From Marinifilum sp965230805 (GTDB lineage Bacteria > Bacteroidota > Bacteroidia > Bacteroidales > Marinifilaceae): a DNA stretch of 64,000 bases. The notes under the pieces are model-generated. The model did no database searches. It was not told the origin of the DNA and was given only the letters and a program-made list of their open reading frames with translations. Both the position numbers and the translations under genes were made by a program. The DNA lies in the NCBI RefSeq assembly GCF_965230805.1, contig NZ_OZ246019.1, positions 1,860,001 through 1,924,000 on the forward strand, given 5' to 3'. Below are positions 46,701-54,005 of the stretch, piece after piece (the stretch's first letter is position 1; every line of letters begins with the position of its first letter).

Positions 46701-47295
46701 TATCATCCAAACGTTCCAAAATTTCACCACCTGCAATAAACTCTCCTCTATCAATCAAACTAACCGCTTTCCAAAGCTTGGCCTCCGATATCAATTCCGA
46801 TTCGGGATATTCGCGAAGGATAAAATCAAAAGCTTTTTCGGCCACATGATACTCCCCTTTGTAAAACCGGGCTTTTCCAATCAGAAGGTAACAATCATCA
46901 ATCCAATTGTTGTACTCCTTCTTCTTTCTAAATTCTTTATATTTTTCAGATTGATTTCCTTTTTTACGCTTCGGCTTGCGCGTTATAGAGTGAGTTTTTA
47001 TAGCCTTTGTTGCCTTTGCCAATGCCCTATCCATATTCGAAAAAGACAAAGATCTGGCCGTCTCATTCTGGTATTCGAAAACCGGAAGTAAGATGGTATA
47101 ATTTTCCTGCAATCCGTTTTTGATTTTCTGCTGCCCCTCCTTCAAGCTCTCCTTACCATTAAAATACACATTGTAATGGGTGTTAAGAGCATGATACTTG
47201 CGGCTCATAAAAGTGTTTTTCTGATTCGAACATGCATAAGCAAAAATCAGAAAAGCAATTATCGTTAAGGCTTGTTGAATAAGTTTACGAGTCAA
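43711..47295 (-). CDS. porW: PorW/SprE-type TPR lipoprotein of the type IX secretion system
   Basis: A 1194-residue lipoprotein with signal and lipobox (IIAFLIFAYAC, Cys near residue 22). The N-terminal two thirds are TPR-rich: GKARFYKGEYHVAEKAFDFILREYPESELISEAKLW, YYYLLAQIYQKMDQAGEASQAFQELI, then after a low-complexity Asn/Gln stretch (residues 470-490) another set including LAKAYEEFQNYYYFKVLTLCNEGLLRYP. The C-terminal third carries three copies of a 110-residue module (797-920, 946-1058, 1078-1194), each with YFVLxxS...AMxYFxxIIT...xVDYRNFVIS. PorW/SprE is needed for secretion and gliding. The adjacency to porX supports the assignment. Confidence 0.88.
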   Translation of the reverse strand: MTRKLIQQALTIIAFLIFAYACSNQKNTFMSRKYHALNTHYNVYFNGKESLKEGQQKIKNGLQENYTILLPVFEYQNETARSLSFSNMDRALAKATKAIKTHSITRKPKRKKGNQSEKYKEFRKKKEYNNWIDDCYLLIGKARFYKGEYHVAEKAFDFILREYPESELISEAKLWKAVSLIDRGEFIAGGEILERLDDRSELSKDDLLRIEALYADMAIRQEQFEEAVPALERCIAISKNKHKKARYYYLLAQIYQKMDQAGEASQAFQELIDLNANYEMTFNAKISRALTYTGAENGEEIRKGLRKMLRDQKNKEYKNQIYYAMAEMDVADENMESAISNYWESTKVSLYNENQKAISFLKLGDHYFSKEIYPKAQMCYDSSMTYLGSDYPNYIKISERVGNLTELVNNLNMVVREDSLQRVALMGKGDRDRLISDLIKKINEKEREERLQKAEAQSDRAFFSQNNLLGNNFNRNQGQSQGNWYFYNPTNIGLGKSEFQRKWGRRKLEDNWRRKNRSTFNLDDIEIALEEDSGDGISSQSQKKDPKTKEYYLVDLPMTKAAMVKSNERIMKGLFQAALVYEQKLNNKEKALESLEILLERFPENPYLLSTYYHCYAINKSLNRTAKSEFYKQKIIKEFKGSEYAKALSDPNYQSKLDAEYQRANLLYAKAYEEFQNYYYFKVLTLCNEGLLRYPESELRPRFLFLRALSIGRTQNVNTFKQSLDQILKSNPTKEIEQTTRAILAGLEKGAVPVVYTAKDMEMARQNRLLRNWRIEGDQAMVEVKDEKAKEEKPKSLYKFKADDEYYFVLMFSKNDGDPNRTLFNVSRYNSDAYDSRTFKVDRLSLDKDQIMIMVKGLKDKDDALNYFNGIITNGKAFSGLEDVDYRNFVISKPNFDQLKKTKEVDQYLDFYTKTYFNVERKPKQSTVKKQGKLVAVNNNLDSTAFVINQSDNHKFILLVPARKVNISKLRNDIYNHDKDYSVLKEQYDNDLNMIVVNNIGSKTEAMKYFRELITDDAIYKQLESVDYRNFVISEENFKLFYVEKTLFPYLEFFKKNYLDKMETSAVKTEEKMIQDGLYQFNQSLPHYFVLVYSTENVNKKQLLMGIKRYNTGPLKIEVRKLDDQREVLLVTNMRNKKQAMMYFRAIVTNRDLFAAVEKVGYRNFVISDENLKVFMEDGDTAKYLKFFKKYYLK

Positions 47296-47656
47296 GGCTA
47301 TATGTTTTGTTTGATAACACCCTAAGCGTAGCCATCGGTATTATCCTGAGTTTATTATATTTCCCAAATGGTATAACAGATATCTGTTGATTTTTATTAT
47401 TCCAAAAGCTGAAATTTATTAAATAAAATCTAAAAATAGTTCTATTCAGGGAATAAAAAAGAAGCAAAAAACACCCCTCAATTCTATATCTTAAAAAGCA
47501 CAGCTGTTTTACCTGATTTATACCAATATTACCCAAAATTCATCTAAAAATATTGTTCTCGTTTGCACTGATTTTTCGTACAAATTTTCGCAAAATCAAA
47601 AACATGCCTTTAAAGAGAGGAAATAAGTGTACTTTATACCAAAACAAAGCCCCATC
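47296..47656. other. Upstream region of porW, no genes
   Basis: About 360 bp of AT-rich sequence without a coding frame. The porW promoter is expected here on the minus strand, but I see no unambiguous -7/-33 pair. Confidence 0.4.
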
Positions 47657-47730
47657 TGCCGCAAGTCTTCCTGAATTGTGGCTATAAAGTTTAAATCTCA
47701 ACGCTTAGAAAAAAGTGTTGGGATTTTTTA
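47657..47730 (+). other. Relic of an RHS-cassette 3' end with terminator
   Basis: TGCCGCAAGTCTTCCTGA at 47657-47674 matches 16 of 18 bases of the segment just after the intact RHS cassette at 50386-50403. A plus-strand hairpin terminator follows (14-bp stem with G-U pairs, 47693-47706 with 47713-47726, then TTTA). It looks like the tail of a lost or deleted RHS cassette upstream of the surviving one. Confidence 0.45.
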
Positions 47731-47846
47731 ATGACTCAAATTAATCTTACCGTCCAGTAAATCCTTCATGCGTTTTTTAGTAAGCATGGAGTTAATGATT
47801 TTTACGAGGGCATTTTTCTCGTCTTCACAATGGCCAGCGTGTACTA
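47728..47846 (-). pseudogene. C-terminal fragment of an unidentified protein
   Basis: On the minus strand a protein-like end (HAGHCEDEKNALVKIINSML... to GKINLSH, stop at 47728-47730) abuts the truncated RHS sequence on the other strand at about 47846. It may be the tail of a transposase or another gene brought to the junction by recombination. I cannot assign a family. Confidence 0.3.
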
Positions 47847-48563
47847 ATGCTTGAAAACACCTACAACGAGTTGGGTGAGCTAATCAACAAGAAGCTGCAC
47901 AACAGCAAGCAGGAGATAGACTATGCCTACAATATCAGAGGTTGGCTGACCGGTATCAACAAAGGCAAAACCCTTGCACCGAACCGATTGTTTGGAATGG
48001 AACTTTACTATAACAACACTTTAAACGGTGCAGCTAACATTGCACAATACAACGGCAACATTTCTGCCATGAAATGGAACCACCAGGATGAAGGAAGCTC
48101 AGTGGGACATGCCTATAAGTTTGAGTATGACAATTTGAACAGACTGGCAAAGGCCGATTACGGAACCTATAACACCAGTTATGCAACCAGCAGTAAGTTT
48201 GATGTGTATGGTAATGCATCTGGAAAAATCGGGTATGATCTGAATGGCAATATCGAATCGCTGAAAAGAAACGGAGGATCAGGTACGTTGATAGATAATT
48301 TGATATACAATAGTACCAATCAACTTTCCAATGTACGGGATTATTCGAATCAAAGCAACGGATTTGGTGAGCGTTCGACCAGTACCTCGGCTACCGAGTA
48401 CAGCTATGATGACAACGGTAACATGGAGGTGGATTTAAACAAAAACTTGAATATTGCCTACAATTCCATAAATTTACCAAAGCAGATTACAAATCGAGCT
48501 AAATCGTCGGATGATGCTGAGTATGTTTACAGTGCATGGATAAGTATCGCAAAGGTTCTTTGA
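47847..48563 (+). pseudogene. 5'-truncated RHS-repeat protein, first frame
   Basis: A 238-codon frame that begins inside an RHS core (ENTYNELGELINKKLHNSKQEIDYAYNIRGWLTGINKG) with no signal peptide or N-terminal domain. Full-length relatives have one to several thousand residues. It carries YD/RHS repeats (YKFEYDNLNRLAKADYGTYN, IGYDLNGNIESLKRN, TEYSYDDNGNMEVDLNKNLNIAYNSINLPKQI). The frame shifts after EYVYSA at about 48536 into the next frame, where the RHS sequence continues (DKYRKGSLINPYMGNFVY). So both a 5' truncation and a one-base-type frameshift break the gene. Together with the next entry it formed the end of one RHS gene. Confidence 0.85.
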
Positions 48564-49669
48564 TTAACCCTTACATGGGTAATTTCGTTTACAAGGATAA
48601 TGGTGAATTGGATGATATCATCACACCTGAAGGAAGATTGGTAAATGTGAGTAACAACATGGTTTATGAGTATTACCTGAAAGATCATTTGGGCAATATG
48701 CGTAATACCTTCCAGGTAGATGGCGGTGTAGTAGTACAGAAACAAAAAATGGATTACTATCCGTTTGGAATGCAGTTGGACAAACAATTTGCCAATCATG
48801 ACAACAAATACCTGTACAATGGAAAAGAAATGCAGGATGACTTGTTTGACAATGGAGTAAACTTGGATTGGTTGGATTATGGAGCCAGAATGTATGACGC
48901 TCAACTGGGGAAGTGGCATACTGTTGATCCGATGGCTACAGAAGAACACAATCTCTCAATGAGTCCATACAATTATTGTGTAAACAATCCTATATTAAAT
49001 GTTGATCCAGATGGAATGGATTGGTATTCGTATACTCAGGATGGAGTAACATATTGGCATTGGCAAGAAGGAAGTGCAAGTGTTATTATGGTTGAAGATA
49101 AAATGTATGCTAATCAAGGAGAAACTTACACACAAGATCTAGGAGATGGTAAAACATTGACATGGAATCAACAAGAAGCAACATCTTTTGATGAAAAGGT
49201 ATTAGATAAGGATGACTGGGAGAGCCAGCGTGATCCAATTTATAATGATGATGGTGTTGTTGTAGGTTCAAGAAATAAAGCTGGAGAGGAAGGTAACTGT
49301 TTCTATCAAGCTGGCCAGATGGTGAGTAATAGTGGAGCTACTTCTTTAGGCGGCACAGCTAATAATGAAGATGATTATAATGCTATGATACGTTATATGA
49401 ATTCTCAAATTGATCAAGGAAAGGCTGTAAGAGTACACGTGGACTATAATAATGATGGAGTTGGAGATCATTGGGTTACAATTTCTTCGAGATCTACCAA
49501 CATACAAGCTAATACTTCAACATATAATTTCTATGATCCAGGAACTTGGCGTAAGACTGCTGGTACTCATAATACAAATGTATTCAACATAGGAACAACT
49601 TCACTATCAGGAACAACTAATTATAGTGGTCGAACTTACAATATAACGGCTGTAAGACGAAATCAGTAA
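48536..49669 (+). CDS. RHS core end with papain-like cysteine-protease C-terminal domain
   Basis: A 377-codon frame that continues the RHS core (NFVYKDNGELDDIITPEGRLV, YYLKDHLGNMRNTFQVDGG, MDYYPFGMQ) to the hyperconserved end DYGARMYDAQLGKWHTVDP...YNYCVNNPILNVDPDGMDW (residues 114-163). The variable C-terminal domain (164-377) has a candidate Cys-His-Asp triad: Cys255 in EEGNCFYQAG, His312 in GVGDHWVTISSR and Asp334 in YNFYDPGTW. This is the pattern of papain-like/C39-like folds found in polymorphic toxins. Because the RHS part is truncated and frameshifted, the toxin is probably no longer delivered. If expressed, translation would need a start near 48536. Confidence 0.7.
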   Translation: MDKYRKGSLINPYMGNFVYKDNGELDDIITPEGRLVNVSNNMVYEYYLKDHLGNMRNTFQVDGGVVVQKQKMDYYPFGMQLDKQFANHDNKYLYNGKEMQDDLFDNGVNLDWLDYGARMYDAQLGKWHTVDPMATEEHNLSMSPYNYCVNNPILNVDPDGMDWYSYTQDGVTYWHWQEGSASVIMVEDKMYANQGETYTQDLGDGKTLTWNQQEATSFDEKVLDKDDWESQRDPIYNDDGVVVGSRNKAGEEGNCFYQAGQMVSNSGATSLGGTANNEDDYNAMIRYMNSQIDQGKAVRVHVDYNNDGVGDHWVTISSRSTNIQANTSTYNFYDPGTWRKTAGTHNTNVFNIGTTSLSGTTNYSGRTYNITAVRRNQ

Positions 49670-49674
49670 AAGTA

Positions 49675-50373
49675 ATGAAAGAATGTAATGAAACTTTTAA
49701 AAAAGATATGAGAAAAAATAAACGTTTTTTAATCATACCGATACTGATCCTTTGTGCAGGATTAGGGATGTCAACTAAATTATTAACAAGTTCTAATTGT
49801 ATGAAGCAAGATTTGTTCTCAGATTATTTGAGGACATTTAAGGAAAAATCTTTGCCAGTGAAATTAAGTAGAAAACATGTATTAGAGTTAGAAGATTTAA
49901 ATAATAATTTGACTGAGATAAAGGATAGCTTGCTTGTTTTTATTCCATCAGAATTAAGAAAAAACTTCACTAGTAGTACATTTAAAAGATTATATTTATT
50001 ACCGAAACACTGCAATAATAAAGTTGTTTTATTGTTACATAAATTTATAAATCAATATGATGCAAATGTATTTAAGGTGTATATGGTTATATATGGTAAT
50101 TCTGGAAATATTTTGGATTATAAAGAACTAGCAGGATTTAATTTAGATGTTTGGGAAGCTTTTTTGGCGATAGATGAAAATTATAAGATTAGCCGTAAGG
50201 TGTATAATTTTAAGCTTAATGATGACCTGCAGGCAGAATATTTTCATTTATTAGAAACTAGTTATGAATATGAATTGAATACTAGAGGTTTTATTAAAGA
50301 ACTAAGTAAATTTAAACAAGAGGGTTATTTTGATGGAGACTCTAGTGGGTATAAATTGGTAGAAGAGTATTGA
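49675..50373 (+). CDS. Candidate immunity/partner protein of the RHS cassette
   Basis: A 232-residue protein that starts 5 bp after the RHS frame. A hydrophobic helix lies at residues 18-36 (FLIIPILILCAGLGMSTKLL), preceded by a basic stretch, so it is anchored in the inner membrane or exported. The rest is a Lys/Leu/Asn-rich alpha/beta domain (LYLLPKHCNNKVVLLLHKFINQYDANVFKVYMVIYG). No family is recognised. The gene is more AT-rich than its neighbours, as usual for RHS-associated accessory genes. Immediate 3' linkage to a toxin-like domain makes an immunity role the natural inference. A membrane location would fit neutralisation in the periplasm. Confidence 0.55.
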   Translation: MKECNETFKKDMRKNKRFLIIPILILCAGLGMSTKLLTSSNCMKQDLFSDYLRTFKEKSLPVKLSRKHVLELEDLNNNLTEIKDSLLVFIPSELRKNFTSSTFKRLYLLPKHCNNKVVLLLHKFINQYDANVFKVYMVIYGNSGNILDYKELAGFNLDVWEAFLAIDENYKISRKVYNFKLNDDLQAEYFHLLETSYEYELNTRGFIKELSKFKQEGYFDGDSSGYKLVEEY

Positions 50374-50385
50374 TTATCCTCTTAA

Positions 50386-50460
50386 TGCCGCAAGTTTTAC
50401 TGACTTCCCCTGATGGTCCGAGTTGATCGCTAGTTCGAGTCTGTGACTCGGACTCTGCGT
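50386..50460 (+). other. RHS-cassette 3' segment with two alternative hairpins
   Basis: TGCCGCAAGTTTTACTGA (50386-50403), shared with 47657, precedes a region able to fold two ways. One fold pairs GTCCGAGT (50416-50423) with ACTCGGAC (50446-50453). The other pairs CGAGT (50436-50440) with ACTCG (50446-50450). The two are mutually exclusive because they share the 3' strand. Confidence 0.4.
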
Positions 50461-50485
50461 AGCAGGTCATCGGAAAGTAAAATAT

Positions 50486-50525
50486 AAGCCTACTTGCAGT
50501 AATGCGAGTAGGCTTTGTTTTTTTG
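50486..50525 (+). terminator. Terminator after the RHS partner gene
   Basis: A 12-bp stem with one G-U pair (50486-50497 with 50504-50515), loop AGTAAT, is followed by TGTTTTTTT. Confidence 0.85.
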
Positions 50526-50660
50526 TGACTTATAGTGCTCAAATATGACCTAAAAGGTACAAATATAAGAAGTGAGTTTTTTCTTTAATTTAGAACGGTT
50601 CTACAAAGTGGCAATATTTTTATTAAAGAAGTCTTTAAACTTGGCTTTTGTAAACAACCA

Positions 50661-51118
50661 TACAATTCAAGTTAAAAACCAGTGCTTTGGTTCTATCTTA
50701 TAAAGATTAAACTTGTTTGACACACTTAATTAAACAGTCTCCCCGAATGGTTTCAACTCATAAACCAACTCGTTCAACCCATCCGCAAGGGCTTGTCAAG
50801 TCCTTAACCAAACAATTCAAGTTAAAAACCAGTGCTGTGGTTCCATCCCCGAATGGTTTCAACCCATAAACCAACTCGTTCAACCCATCCGCAAGGGCTT
50901 TTCAAGTCCTTAACCATGCAATTCAAGTTAAAAACCAGTGCTTTGGTTCTATCCCCGAATGGTTTCAACTCATAAACCAACTCGTTCAACCCATCCGCAA
51001 GGGCTTGTCAAGTCCTTGACCATACAATCCAAGTTAAAAACCAGTGCTTTGGTTCTGTCCCCGAAAGGTTTCAACTCATAAACCGACTCGTTCAAACCAT
51101 CCGCAAGGGCTTTCAACT
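50661..51118. repeat. 106-bp tandem repeat array, about four copies
   Basis: CCCCGAAtGG recurs at 50741, 50847, 50953 and 51059, exactly 106 bp apart, with only scattered substitutions between units. A partial leading copy (AATTCAAGTTAAAAACCAGT...) at about 50665 is separated from the first full unit by 43 bp of unrelated sequence. Each unit holds three potential hairpins: AACCA/TGGTT, TGGTTT/AAACCA, and the near-perfect palindrome AAGGGCTTG-T-CAAGTCCTT. No ORF is maintained across units. It lies between the RHS cassette and mrp. Confidence 0.9.
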
Positions 51119-51173
51119 CGTCAACAACTCAGCTTATCGTAGAGCTACGGATTTTAATCCCACAAACAAAACA

Positions 51174-51199
51174 CCCCCACTTGCATATGCAAACGAGGG
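51174..51199 (-). terminator. Terminator after mrp
   Basis: On the minus strand, an 11-bp stem with three G-U pairs (51199-51189 with 51184-51174), loop ATAT, is followed by TGTTTTGTTTG. It lies 26 bp past the mrp stop. Confidence 0.6.
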
Positions 51200-51224
51200 A
51201 GTCTATCAAGCTAAATTCTATCCA

Positions 51225-52322
51225 TTATCGTGTAATTTTCACACGCTCGGTAGGTTCCGCATTTTGGTTTCTTGCATCAACAACTGCATTCAATTTTTTT
51301 GCTAAATCGGCGAAAGCCATACCAACAACCGAGTCTTCGTTTACAGCGGCAGGTTTACCCTTATCGCCACCTTCGCGTATGCTCTGAACAATCGCGATTT
51401 GCCCTAACAATTCGATACCTTTTTCTTCAGCTAGTTTCTTGCAACCATCTTTGCCAAAAATGTAGTATTTATTTTCAGGCAACTCGGCAGGAGTAAACCA
51501 AGCCATATTTTCAACCATCCCCAGCACCGGAACATTAACACCTGGCCCTTCGAACATGCTAATTCCTTTAATAGCATCGGCCAATGCAACCTCTTGCGGC
51601 GTACTAACCACTATGGCTCCTGTTACCGGCACGGTTTGTACCAAAGTTAGGTGAATGTCGCTGGTTCCTGGTGGCAAGTCGATTAACACATAATCCAGCT
51701 CGCCCCAATTACCTTCTTCAATCATCTGCTTTAAGGCATTCGAAGCCATGGGTCCGCGCCAAACCGTTGCTTGCGCAGGATCAACAAAAAAACCAATCGA
51801 AAGCATTTTAACACCATATGCTTCGTGTGGCTCAATCAGATCTTTCCCATCAAGCTTTATTAACTTAGGACGAGCCGTTTCGGCTCCAAACATCAGTGGA
51901 ACCGATGGACCAAAGATATCGGCATCAATTAAACCCACTTTGGCTCCTGATTTTGCCAAAGCTACTGCCAAATTCGAAGCAACCGTAGACTTTCCAACGC
52001 CACCCTTACCCGAAGCAACAGCAATAATATTGGTCACTTTCGGTAAAACAGTTGGTTCATCAACCACATGCATTGCTTTAACTTTGATGTTTCCTTTAAT
52101 TTGAGCCTCTTTATCAACAAACTTTAAAATTGCTGAAACACAAGCTTTTTTTAATGGAATGATATTCGGATCGTCTGACTTTTGGACAACCAAATCGAAC
52201 CCAATTTTCTTTCCCTCGATTTTAATATTACGAACCATGTCCAAACCCATAATATCCTTATCGGTACCTGGGTAATGAACCAATTTTAGAGCGTCCGTAA
52301 CTTGTTTTTGAGTGTAACTCAT
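51225..52322 (-). CDS. mrp: Mrp/ApbC-family P-loop iron-sulfur carrier ATPase
   Basis: A 365-residue cytosolic ATPase thought to bind and transfer Fe-S clusters. An N-terminal MIP18/DUF59 domain (residues 1-90, VTDALKLVHYPGTDKDIMGLDMV) is followed by the deviant Walker A ASGKGGVGKSTVASNLA (residues 103-119), DADIFGPSVP, and DYVLIDLPPGTSDIHLT. The usual C-terminal CPxC cluster ligands are not seen: ENMAWFTPAELPENKYYIFG occupies that position, so cluster binding may differ. The downstream intergenic region carries the 106-bp array. Confidence 0.92.
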   Translation of the reverse strand: MSYTQKQVTDALKLVHYPGTDKDIMGLDMVRNIKIEGKKIGFDLVVQKSDDPNIIPLKKACVSAILKFVDKEAQIKGNIKVKAMHVVDEPTVLPKVTNIIAVASGKGGVGKSTVASNLAVALAKSGAKVGLIDADIFGPSVPLMFGAETARPKLIKLDGKDLIEPHEAYGVKMLSIGFFVDPAQATVWRGPMASNALKQMIEEGNWGELDYVLIDLPPGTSDIHLTLVQTVPVTGAIVVSTPQEVALADAIKGISMFEGPGVNVPVLGMVENMAWFTPAELPENKYYIFGKDGCKKLAEEKGIELLGQIAIVQSIREGGDKGKPAAVNEDSVVGMAFADLAKKLNAVVDARNQNAEPTERVKITR

Positions 52323-52431
52323 GATTTATGACTATTAATTCTTTAAAGTAATTCTTGATCGAACTCCTTTTCAATTTACATTGATTTATAATTCGATAAC
52401 ATAACTGCAAAGGTATATATTTAGAACAGAT

Positions 52432-52770
52432 TTAAATAAAATCCATATCAAGTTCTTTCGTCGGATCCCAAAATATTCTATCAAAATCTTGAATTTGATC
52501 ATCAACTACAACAATCCCTTCGCTTTCAAGCAATTCCTGCATAACATTTTCACCAGGGAAATGATGCTTCCCACTAAGCATTCCCAAACGATTAACTACC
52601 CTATGTGCCGGCACATATTGCTTGCAGGAATGCGATTGATTCATGGCCCAACCTACCATTCTGGAACCTCGTGGCGAACCTACAAATTTGGCAATGGCTC
52701 CGTAACTTGTAGCCCTTCCTGCCGGAATTTGCCGAACCACTTCGTAAATTCTATCATACAAATCAGACAT
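52432..52770 (-). CDS. Alkyltransferase-like protein (ATL), Cys replaced by Ala
   Basis: A 112-residue protein of the Ogt/MGMT DNA-binding domain (YDRIYEVVRQIPAGRATSYGAIAKFVGSPRGSRMVGWAMN). The active-site motif is PAHRVV (residues 54-59) rather than PCHRVV, so it cannot accept alkyl groups. Such ATL proteins bind O6-alkylguanine and hand it to nucleotide excision repair. The helix-turn-helix and arginine finger (SRMVG) are present. The start overlaps the trmB stop by one base (TAATG), so translation is coupled. Confidence 0.9.
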   Translation of the reverse strand: MSDLYDRIYEVVRQIPAGRATSYGAIAKFVGSPRGSRMVGWAMNQSHSCKQYVPAHRVVNRLGMLSGKHHFPGENVMQELLESEGIVVVDDQIQDFDRIFWDPTKELDMDFI

Positions 52771-53513
52771 TACTCAATGCGCTTGTCTCTGCCAAAACTT
52801 CGATAGGAATCCATTTCTATTTCCACATCAGGCTCTGTAAATTCCGATTTCCCTTCCAATTTAAATTTCAGGTATTTAATCGGAATACCCCGATCAAGAA
52901 ATTGCTGCTCGTAAAAGGTTCTGATTGAAAGAATATCATCAGCCTTTCCCGAATTGTACAAGTCGTTGGTATCTACATCCACGGCAAGAGAGTTTTCTTT
53001 GATTACATAGGATGTATATTCGTAGAGAAAATTGCTATCCGATTTCAAATGGATGATTCCATCCTTAGTCAACAGGTTTGAATAGAGTTTCAGAAAACGC
53101 GTGCCCGTAAGTCTTTTTCGTGCCTTTTTCATTTGTGGATCCGGAAATGTAATCCAAATTTCAGATATCTCTCCTGATTCAAAAATTGACTCTAGCAGTT
53201 CGGCTTTGGTTCTGATAAATCCAACATTATCCAGGCCTTCTTCAATAGCCGTTTTTGCGCCTCTCCACATTCGCGCACCTTTGATATCGATACCAATAAA
53301 GTTTTTATCCGGAAATTTACAAGCTAAACCAACAGTATACTCACCTTTTCCGCATCCAACCTCCAGTACAATTGGATGATCATTCTTAAAAACTTCTTTG
53401 TTCCATTTTCCTTTTAAATGATAATTGGTTTCCCAAACCTCATTGTGAGTAGGTTGAAACACATTATCAAAAGTATTCATCTCAGCAAAACGCTGTAATT
53501 TATTTTTTCCCAC
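52770..53513 (-). CDS. trmB: tRNA (guanine-N7-)-methyltransferase
   Basis: A 247-residue SAM-dependent enzyme that makes m7G46 in tRNA. The SAM-binding region is PIVLEVGCGKGEYTVGLACKFPDKNFIGIDIKGARMWRGAKTAIE (about residues 47-91). WITFPDPQMKKARKRLTGTRFL carries the family signature FPDPxxKxxHxKRR-like segment. The C-terminal half has GIIHLKSDSNFLYEY. It is slightly longer than the E. coli enzyme. It is transcribed upstream of the ATL gene and downstream of gldH. Confidence 0.93.
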   Translation of the reverse strand: MGKNKLQRFAEMNTFDNVFQPTHNEVWETNYHLKGKWNKEVFKNDHPIVLEVGCGKGEYTVGLACKFPDKNFIGIDIKGARMWRGAKTAIEEGLDNVGFIRTKAELLESIFESGEISEIWITFPDPQMKKARKRLTGTRFLKLYSNLLTKDGIIHLKSDSNFLYEYTSYVIKENSLAVDVDTNDLYNSGKADDILSIRTFYEQQFLDRGIPIKYLKFKLEGKSEFTEPDVEIEMDSYRSFGRDKRIE

Positions 53514-53531
53514 GACTAATGGCTAAATATT

Positions 53532-54005
53532 TTATTGATTTGCTTTTTCAAGCCTTAATCCAACATTCACTACTTCTTTTAATTCCTCATCGCGCATTCC
53601 CTGCACAATTTCATAAACATAGCTTCCCGGTTTTTTGAAAACGATATTTTGCCGATAAGGAATTTGCAAGTCGAAAATATTTCCGAATCCACTTCCAAAC
53701 CATTCTCCTTTTTCGGTAGCTAAATTGCATTCGAATTGTTCTTCGATTACAGCTCCCTCAGGCGATGTTCTTTTAATAAACAACCACATGTTACTATACG
53801 CATATGCGCCTGTATTTCGTATGTTTACATACAAATTGTGAGCATGGATAGTATCTGTAACTTCAATCTCGAACCGCAATTTATGATTCATGTTCCATTT
53901 GTAGTCCGGAATTTCCTGATAGGTTTCGTAAACACGATTTGAATCGCACGATTGGACAAAGCATGCGAATACGATCAGGCTGCAAATCCAAATCAGTTTA
54001 TTCAT
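53532..54005 (-). CDS. gldH: Gliding-motility lipoprotein GldH
   Basis: A 157-residue lipoprotein with signal and lipobox LIVFACFVQSCDSNRVYE (Cys20). The family pattern is visible: YKWNMNHKLRFEIEVTDTIHAHNLYVNIRNTGAYAYSNMWLFIK and GFGNIFDLQIPYRQNIVFKKPGSYVYEIVQGMR. GldH is required for gliding in Flavobacterium and is widespread in Bacteroidota that have type IX secretion. The start overlaps the ricT stop by 4 bp, and trmB follows 18 bp later. The holB-ricT-gldH order is conserved in the phylum as far as I know. Confidence 0.9.
   Translation of the reverse strand: MNKLIWICSLIVFACFVQSCDSNRVYETYQEIPDYKWNMNHKLRFEIEVTDTIHAHNLYVNIRNTGAYAYSNMWLFIKRTSPEGAVIEEQFECNLATEKGEWFGSGFGNIFDLQIPYRQNIVFKKPGSYVYEIVQGMRDEELKEVVNVGLRLEKANQ

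Noticed and set aside
50661..51118. Possible CRISPR array in the 106-bp repeats
   Set aside because: Units are directly adjacent and nearly identical over the full 106 bp, with no unique spacers, and no cas genes are present.
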